Positions 11,469 to 16,131 of a stretch of 16,131 nucleotides of DNA are shown one piece after another. The stretch is taken from assembly GCA_900771955.1 (NCBI GenBank), contig CAAGPW010000254.1, positions 1-16,131 of the forward strand, in the 5' to 3' direction. The position numbers and the translations under genes are program-made. Under the pieces are notes generated by a model. It was not told where the DNA came from, searched no databases, and worked only from the letters and a program-made list of their open reading frames with translations. The DNA is from Lachnospiraceae bacterium. GTDB taxonomy: Bacteria; Bacillota; Clostridia; Lachnospirales; Lachnospiraceae. Within the stretch, counting starts at the first letter, position 1. Each line of letters opens with the position of its first letter.

Positions 11469-14093
11469 ATGAAAGAAAACTTTGATGTTACGGGAATGTC
11501 CTGTTCGGCATGCTCGTCGCATGTGGAGAAGAGCGTGAGCAAGGTGGAAGGGGTTACGAAGGTCAGTGTCAATCTGCTGACGAACAGCATGCAGGTGGAA
11601 TTTGACGAGCAGACCACAGATGAAGGAACCATCATAAAGGCAGTAGAAGATGCGGGCTACGGGGCATCGGTAAAGCCGGAACACAGCGCCGCCGGGGCAG
11701 CAAAGAGTGTGGCGGCAAAAGATGCGGGAGCAAAAAAAGATCCGGTGCTTGCGATGAAAAAGCGTCTGATCATTTCTGTCGTATTCTGGATACCGCTCAT
11801 GTATGTGTCGATGGGGCATATGCTCTATGAGGCGCTTGGTATTGCAGGTCCTGCATTTGAGCAGAACTATCTGTATGGAGATGAGAATGCAGTCACCTAT
11901 GCATTTACACAGATACTGCTTTTAGTGCCGATCCTTATTGCCAACCAGAAATATTTTAAGAACGGATTTAAGACACTGGCAAAGAAAGCACCGAATATGG
12001 ACACACTGGTGGCACTCGGTGCAACAGCGGCGATCGTTTACGGTGTGTTTGCGATCTACCGGATCGGTTACGGACTCGGACACGGAGATATGATGTTAGT
12101 CATGCAGTACCGTCATGATCTGTATTTTGAGTCGGCGGGAACGATCCTGACACTGATCACAGTCGGCAAATATCTTGAGACAAAATCAAAGGGAAAGACC
12201 AGTGAAGCGATCACGAAGCTTATGAACCTCGCGCCAAAGACCGTGACAGTCGTGCGCGACGGAAAAGAATCCGTGATCCCTGCAGCGGATGTTGTGCTTG
12301 GTGATACCTTTTTGATCAAACCGGGCGAAGCGGTTGCCGTGGACGGTGTTGTATTAGAGGGCGAGTCGGCATTTGATGAGTCCGCGATCACCGGAGAGAG
12401 TATGCCGGTGTCGAAGAAAGCCGGGGACAAGCTGGTTTCCGCATCCATCAACAAGGCCGGATTTATTCGGGCAAAGGCAACAAAAGTCGGCGAGGATACA
12501 ACGATCGAGCAGATCATCCGGCTGGTGGAGGAGGCATCCTCAAGCAAGGCACCGATCGCAAGACTGGCAGACAAGATCGCAGGAATCTTTGTTCCGGTGG
12601 TCATCTCGATCGCAGTTGTCACAGCGATCATCTGGCTTCTCTGTGGTACGGGTGTGGAAGCAGCCCTGTCGAGTGCGATCGCGGTTCTTGTTATCTCCTG
12701 CCCGTGCGCGCTTGGACTGGCAACACCGGTGGCGATCATGGTAGGAACCGGCAAAGGTGCGGAGAACGGTATCCTGATCAAATCCGGAGAAGCGCTTGAG
12801 ACGGCACATCTCGTTGATACCGTGGTATTGGACAAGACGGGAACGATCACGGAAGGAAGACCGGTCGTAACAAATGTTGAGCTTTTTGCAGGAACAAAAG
12901 AAACACAACTGCTTGAAGTGGCGGGCAGCCTGGAAAAAGGCAGTGAACATCCGCTTGCGGAGGCGGTGGTAAAGTACTGTGAAACAAAGGGTATCACAGC
13001 GCAGACAGCCGGGCAGTTTGAGGCGGTCTTTGGAAAGGGAATCCGTGGAAAGATCGGTGGAAGCCTGTATTTTGCGGGAAATGAAAAGATGATGGAGGAA
13101 AACGGGATTTCGCTTACGGCAGAACAGAAAGCACGCGTTCAGGCATTCGCAGGGGAAGGAAAGACGCCGCTTTTATTTGCAAAGGATCATATGCTGATCG
13201 GAATCCTTGCGGTCGCAGATGTGGTAAAGGCGACCAGCCGTGATGCGATCGGAGCGCTGCGCGAGGCTGGAATCCGCACGATCATGCTGACCGGAGACAA
13301 TGAAGTGACCGCACGTGCGATCCAGAGGGAAGTCGGTGTGGACGAGGTCATTGCGGGTGTGCTTCCGGCACAGAAAGAGGAAAAGGTTGACCTGCTGCGA
13401 AAAGACGGACACAAAGTCGCAATGGTCGGCGATGGGATCAACGATGCACCTGCACTTGCGCGTGCAGATGTCGGCATCGCGATAGGAGCTGGAACCGATG
13501 TGGCGATCGAGAGCGCGGATGTGGTGCTTATGAAAAATGATCTTTTTGATGTTGTGCGTGCGATCCGTTTGAGCAAGGCGGTCATCCGCAATATCAAGGA
13601 GAACCTGTTCTGGGCGTTCTTTTACAACAGTATCGGGATTCCGCTTGCAGCAGGCGTGCTCTATCCGGCGTTCGGCATCAAGCTAAATCCGATGTTCGGA
13701 GCGGCAGCGATGAGTTTAAGCAGTATCTGCGTGGTCAGCAATGCACTCCGGTTAAAGGGTGTAAAGCTTTCCGGAAAAGCAGGTCATTCGGATGACCGTG
13801 CCGTGACAGATGCAGCAGCCACAGAATTAACCCCAAAAGAATCAGATGAAAAACAGACAGCAGGAAAGGAAGAAAAAGGTATGAAAGAAACAACAATCAG
13901 TATTGAAGGAATGATGTGCTCCCATTGCACAGGAACGGTAGAAAAGGCACTGGCAGGAATACCGGGTGTGAAAGAAGTAACGGTCAGCCTGGAAAATAAA
14001 AATGCAGTCGTAAGGGCGGATGAATCCGTGGCTGCAGATGTATTAAAGAAAGCAGTTACCGATGCAGGATATGAGGTAAAGGGCATTCAGTAA
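11469..14093 (+). CDS. copA: Cu(I)-exporting P1B-type ATPase with C-terminal CopZ-like domain
   Basis: The 874-residue membrane pump exports Cu(I) from the cytoplasm. An N-terminal heavy-metal-associated domain carries C12-x-x-C15 (MSCSAC). The actuator loop TGES is at 308-311, the ion-binding CPC at 411-413, the phosphorylated aspartate D455 in DKTGT, the nucleotide-domain H494-P495, and the hinge GDGIND at 654-659. YN and MSLSS motifs in the last two membrane helices mark copper specificity (P1B-1). After the last helix, a polar linker of about 40 residues leads to a second HMA domain (about 805-874) with C817-SH-C820, shaped like the chaperone CopZ. CopA proteins usually have HMA domains only at the N-terminus. 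AGGAG at 11461-11465 serves the ATG at 11469. It is coexpressed with csoR. Confidence 0.97.
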   Translation: MKENFDVTGMSCSACSSHVEKSVSKVEGVTKVSVNLLTNSMQVEFDEQTTDEGTIIKAVEDAGYGASVKPEHSAAGAAKSVAAKDAGAKKDPVLAMKKRLIISVVFWIPLMYVSMGHMLYEALGIAGPAFEQNYLYGDENAVTYAFTQILLLVPILIANQKYFKNGFKTLAKKAPNMDTLVALGATAAIVYGVFAIYRIGYGLGHGDMMLVMQYRHDLYFESAGTILTLITVGKYLETKSKGKTSEAITKLMNLAPKTVTVVRDGKESVIPAADVVLGDTFLIKPGEAVAVDGVVLEGESAFDESAITGESMPVSKKAGDKLVSASINKAGFIRAKATKVGEDTTIEQIIRLVEEASSSKAPIARLADKIAGIFVPVVISIAVVTAIIWLLCGTGVEAALSSAIAVLVISCPCALGLATPVAIMVGTGKGAENGILIKSGEALETAHLVDTVVLDKTGTITEGRPVVTNVELFAGTKETQLLEVAGSLEKGSEHPLAEAVVKYCETKGITAQTAGQFEAVFGKGIRGKIGGSLYFAGNEKMMEENGISLTAEQKARVQAFAGEGKTPLLFAKDHMLIGILAVADVVKATSRDAIGALREAGIRTIMLTGDNEVTARAIQREVGVDEVIAGVLPAQKEEKVDLLRKDGHKVAMVGDGINDAPALARADVGIAIGAGTDVAIESADVVLMKNDLFDVVRAIRLSKAVIRNIKENLFWAFFYNSIGIPLAAGVLYPAFGIKLNPMFGAAAMSLSSICVVSNALRLKGVKLSGKAGHSDDRAVTDAAATELTPKESDEKQTAGKEEKGMKETTISIEGMMCSHCTGTVEKALAGIPGVKEVTVSLENKNAVVRADESVAADVLKKAVTDAGYEVKGIQ
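13881..14093 (+). other. Possible internal start for a separate CopZ-like chaperone
   Basis: Inside copA, codon 805 is an ATG at 13881 preceded by AAGGAAG (13866-13872) with an eight-base spacer, a better Shine-Dalgarno match than many real starts here. Initiation there would make a free 70-residue HMA protein beginning MKETTISIEGMMCSHC, the length and form of CopZ. E. coli copA also makes a free chaperone from its own message, by frameshifting. Whether this site is used is inference; the adjoining purine-rich linker codons (Lys, Glu, Gly) can mimic such a site by chance. Confidence 0.4.
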
Positions 14094-14126
14094 AACGCAG
14101 TTGAAAAGCAAATAAAAGGAACAGGA

Positions 14127-14153
14127 ACCGGCAGAAGAAATCCGCATAAGATA
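14127..14153 (+). promoter_or_regulatory. Sigma-K-like promoter before dpaA
   Basis: The sequence CATAAGATA (14145-14153) matches the sigma-K -10 consensus CATAnnnTA, and an AC at 14127-14128 lies 16 bases upstream as a -35. In Bacillus subtilis the homologous operon is transcribed by sigma-K in the mother cell. The weak point is geometry: a start near 14160 would leave a leader of only about 12 bases and cut into the Shine-Dalgarno AGGAGG (14159-14164). Transcription could instead begin further upstream. Confidence 0.35.
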
Positions 14154-14171
14154 TAGGCAGGAGGATGAAAG

Positions 14172-14951
14172 ATGAAGCAATATCATTTCCTTGTCTATGG
14201 AGAAGATGAAAGACAGAGCTGTCTGAAGGATATTTTGGAGAACAGAGGGCATGTCGCTAAAAAAGCGGAGGAGTCTTCTGCCGGTTCTTTTGATGCTATT
14301 TTGCTGCCGCCGTCGGATACAGAGAGGTATTTAAAAAAAATAAAGGAGAACCTGCGGCCCGGGCAGATGGTTTTTGGCAGCAATTTCGGATCAAACGAAG
14401 AGATGCAGGCCGCAGCAGGAAATATCTGCCCGGTGGATTACATGAGAGAAGAAGGGGTGGCGGAAAAAAATGCGGTGTCTGTTGCAGAGGGTATTCTTGC
14501 AGAGGCGATCGGTACAATGAAGCAGAACCTTTGCGGAAGCCGTTGTCTGGTATGCGGCTTCGGAAGATGCGGGAGTGCCGTTGCAAAACGTCTTGTCGCC
14601 TGTGGAGGCCGTGTGGATGTGCTGGAGAAAGACCGGAGTAAAAAACAGGCGGTCATGGAAGCGGGAGCGGACTGGAAAGAACGCGTGGATCCCGCAGACT
14701 ATGCGCTGATCGTAAACACGGTGCCAAAACTGCTTTTTACCGGAGCAGTGCTGCGCTGCTGCAGGCAGGATGTATGCATTCTTGACCTGGCATCAAAGCC
14801 CGGCGGTGTGGATCTGGCATATTGCAAAGAGCGTGGAATATGCGCCAGACGCTGCCCAGGTCTGCCGGCGCGCTATGCACCAAGGTCAGCCGCGGAAATT
14901 CTGGCGGATGTGATTGAAAATAAGATGGAAATAAGAGCAAAAGGGGAATAA
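14172..14951 (+). CDS. dpaA: Dipicolinate synthase subunit A
   Basis: With DpaB this protein makes dipicolinic acid from the lysine-pathway dihydrodipicolinate (or its hydroxylated precursor) in the mother cell; the acid is stored with calcium in the spore core. The 259-residue product is shorter than B. subtilis SpoVFA (297), mainly in the N-terminal domain. A Rossmann nucleotide-binding loop, GFGRCG, is at residues 129-134. The later INTVPKLL-like segment, ILDLASKPGGVD and LPARYAPRSA match SpoVFA. The start ATG at 14172 has AGGAGG at 14159-14164. The stop is three bases from the dpaB start, so the subunits are translationally coupled. It lies 78 bases after copA with no visible terminator between, so some read-through from the copper operon is possible. 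Confidence 0.92.
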   Translation: MKQYHFLVYGEDERQSCLKDILENRGHVAKKAEESSAGSFDAILLPPSDTERYLKKIKENLRPGQMVFGSNFGSNEEMQAAAGNICPVDYMREEGVAEKNAVSVAEGILAEAIGTMKQNLCGSRCLVCGFGRCGSAVAKRLVACGGRVDVLEKDRSKKQAVMEAGADWKERVDPADYALIVNTVPKLLFTGAVLRCCRQDVCILDLASKPGGVDLAYCKERGICARRCPGLPARYAPRSAAEILADVIENKMEIRAKGE

Positions 14952-14954
14952 ACA

Positions 14955-15539
14955 ATGGGAGAGACAAAGAAACTTACCGTGGGGGTTGCTATCACGGGGT
15001 CCTTTTGCACCTATGAGAAACTGAAAAAAACGCTGACAGAGTTAAGAGAGCGGGACTGGCGTGTAATACCGGTGTTTTCCGAACATGCGCAGTGTATGGA
15101 TACCCGTTTTGGAAGAGCGCAGGATTTTGTGGAACAGATACAGGAAATCACGGGAGAGCATGGAATTTTTACGATCCCGGAGGCAGAACCTATCGGACCT
15201 AAGGGGATTTTTGATGTGCTCGTCATTGTTCCCTGTACCGGAAACACACTGGCAAAGCTTGCTTCCGGAATTACAGATACGCCGGTGCTTATGGCGGCGA
15301 AAGCGCATCTGCGCAATGAAAAGCCGCTTATAATCGCAGTATCGACCAATGATGCGATGGGAATGAATTTTAAAAATATCGGATTATTGTATAATGTAAA
15401 GCATATTTATTTTGTGCCGTTCGGGCAGGATGATTATAAAAAGAAACCCAATTCGCTGATCGCAGATGTAAGCAGAATCCCGGAAACAGTAGAGGCCGCG
15501 CTTGGCGGCAGGCAGATCCAGCCGGTGCTGTACGGATAG
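14955..15539 (+). CDS. dpaB: Dipicolinate synthase subunit B (flavoprotein)
   Basis: This 194-residue protein is the flavoprotein-fold subunit of dipicolinate synthase, close in length to B. subtilis SpoVFB (200). The N-terminal VAITGSFCTYEK (11-22) is the phosphate-binding start of the flavoprotein family. PCTGNTLAKLASGITDTPV, AVSTNDAMG and YFVPFGQDD, with KKPNS, follow in the same order as in SpoVFB. AGGGGA upstream of the ATG at 14955 is a good ribosome binding site. The gene is the last of its operon; a hairpin follows 17 bases after the stop. Its presence is strong evidence that the organism forms or formed endospores. Confidence 0.95.
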   Translation: MGETKKLTVGVAITGSFCTYEKLKKTLTELRERDWRVIPVFSEHAQCMDTRFGRAQDFVEQIQEITGEHGIFTIPEAEPIGPKGIFDVLVIVPCTGNTLAKLASGITDTPVLMAAKAHLRNEKPLIIAVSTNDAMGMNFKNIGLLYNVKHIYFVPFGQDDYKKKPNSLIADVSRIPETVEAALGGRQIQPVLYG

Positions 15540-15555
15540 CGCTTCGGAAATCAAA

Positions 15556-15590
15556 ACAGAGGGCAGTCCATTTGGATGACTGCCCCCTGT
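15556..15590. terminator. Hairpin terminator between convergent dpaB and cupin genes
   Basis: GGGCAGTC (15561-15568) pairs with GACTGCCC (15578-15585), extended by ACAG/CTGT outside a one-base bulge on each side. On the minus strand the stem runs into TTTTG, giving a reasonable Rho-independent terminator for the cupin gene. On the plus strand the following TTATAC is a weak U-tract, so it is only a fair terminator for dpaB. Confidence 0.7.
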
Positions 15591-15603
15591 TATACATATC
15601 TGT

Positions 15604-16131
15604 TTATTCAATGACCAGCAAAAGCGCCATTTTAAACCGTCCGTTTGCGGTGACGCTGTGAAGGCCGTTCTTTTCAAAGCGGAAGCATTCTCCGGCAGAG
15701 AGTTCATAGTCTTTGCCCTCATATCCGATCATTGCCTTGCCTTCAAGTGCGAAAACAATGGCATTTCCCGGGGCGCGGTGAGGTGTGAGTCCGGTTCCCT
15801 CATCAAATGCCATCAGTACATATTTCATGGTGTCGCTGCTTACCACGTCCATATTTGCAATGCTTCCCTCTTCGTAGGAAATCAGATCTTTCAGCGCGAA
15901 AACTTCGTTTGTTTTTACATTTGTGTTCATGATGTTCTCCTTATCTAAAATAATTTCAGTGTACACCAGTCCTTCTGATGTCTGCATTCCGCATAGGGTG
16001 TCTGAGGGAACAAGAAGTGCCGTATCCGGTTTCATGGAACCCTTTTTCCTGTCTGTTCCGAGTATGAACTGTCCGTTTCCTGCAGCACAGAGATACATCA
16101 TCATCCGGTCATAGCTTTCCGGACTGATGGA
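15604..16131 (-). CDS. Cupin-domain protein, probably double cupin, 5' end outside window
   Basis: The frame is open from the right edge to a TAA at 15604-15606, 175 codons. The C-terminal half (from MNTNVKTNEVFALKDL) is a complete cupin barrel: a TPHRAPGNA motif supplies a metal-binding histidine, and ALEGKAMI, YELSAGECFRF and a final HSVTANGRFKMALLL complete the strands. The part before it, ending in DTALLVPSDTLCG and YTEIILDKE, reads as the second half of another cupin, so the whole would be a two-cupin protein of about 225 residues. Its substrate is unknown; such proteins are often small-molecule sensors or isomerases. An ATG at 15930 with AAGGAG six bases upstream could also start the C-terminal cupin alone (108 residues). 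A hairpin terminator lies just past the stop. Confidence 0.82.
   Translation of the reverse strand, partial: SISPESYDRMMMYLCAAGNGQFILGTDRKKGSMKPDTALLVPSDTLCGMQTSEGLVYTEIILDKENIMNTNVKTNEVFALKDLISYEEGSIANMDVVSSDTMKYVLMAFDEGTGLTPHRAPGNAIVFALEGKAMIGYEGKDYELSAGECFRFEKNGLHSVTANGRFKMALLLVIE

Noticed and set aside
11084..11819. Minus-strand frames of 183 and 201 codons across csoR and the start of copA
   Set aside because: They overlap the CsoR operator and two certain genes, and their translations look like shadows rich in Ser, Cys and His.
12113..12997. Long open frame of 294 codons on the minus strand
   Set aside because: It lies entirely opposite copA, has Ser/Thr/Pro-rich low-complexity translation typical of a shadow frame, and has no ribosome binding site.
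14094..14171. Terminator between copA and dpaA
   Set aside because: I looked for a stem followed by a T-tract and found none; the stretch is A/G-rich.

Overview
The window looks like chromosomal DNA of a low-to-mid-GC, Gram-positive, endospore-forming anaerobe of the Clostridia, most likely a gut Lachnospiraceae relative (Roseburia/Agathobacter/Coprococcus type). The grounds are AGGAGG-type ribosome binding sites, sigma-A promoters of TTGaca-N17-TATaat form, a cellobiose phosphorylase very like the clostridial enzyme, and a dipicolinate synthase pair, which only spore formers need. The genus is inferred. No phage, insertion sequence, CRISPR array or RNA gene was seen.

Layout. (1) Positions 1-3171: a cellobiose phosphorylase gene (minus strand, running off the left edge) is divergent from a LacI-family repressor gene. 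The shared 400-base gap holds two copies of one 14-base operator-like sequence, one at the predicted start of repressor transcription. (2) Positions 3208-8333: a clear promoter leads into a membrane-anchored protein of unknown function, a polytopic membrane protein (DUF6056-like), a small VanZ-like membrane protein, and a large TetM-like translational GTPase whose C-terminus carries a YacP/Rae1-type NYN nuclease domain. (3) Positions 8335-11056: a second strong promoter drives a shikimate-pathway set, a YdiB-type shikimate dehydrogenase, type I 3-dehydroquinate dehydratase and shikimate kinase, followed by a small lipoprotein that may have lost its C-terminus. (4) Positions 11053-14093: a copper-response operon with a textbook promoter and CsoR operator, csoR, and a CopA ATPase that carries a CopZ-like domain at its C-terminus. 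(5) Positions 14127-15539: dpaA-dpaB, making dipicolinate for the spore core, preceded by a sigma-K-like promoter sequence. (6) Positions 15556-16131: a hairpin terminator between convergent genes and a cupin protein on the minus strand that runs off the right edge.

How the parts work together. The repressor probably controls cellobiose phosphorolysis and its own synthesis. The three aro genes catalyse consecutive steps from 3-dehydroquinate to shikimate 3-phosphate. CsoR and CopA form a sensor-exporter loop for Cu(I). DpaA and DpaB are the two subunits of one enzyme.

The most interesting item is the GTPase-nuclease fusion at 5646-8333. TetM-like GTPases enter the ribosomal A site, and Rae1 cleaves mRNA in the A site of translating ribosomes. 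A single chain with both modules suggests a GTP-driven factor for cutting mRNA on ribosomes. The domain match is read from the sequence; the function is inference.
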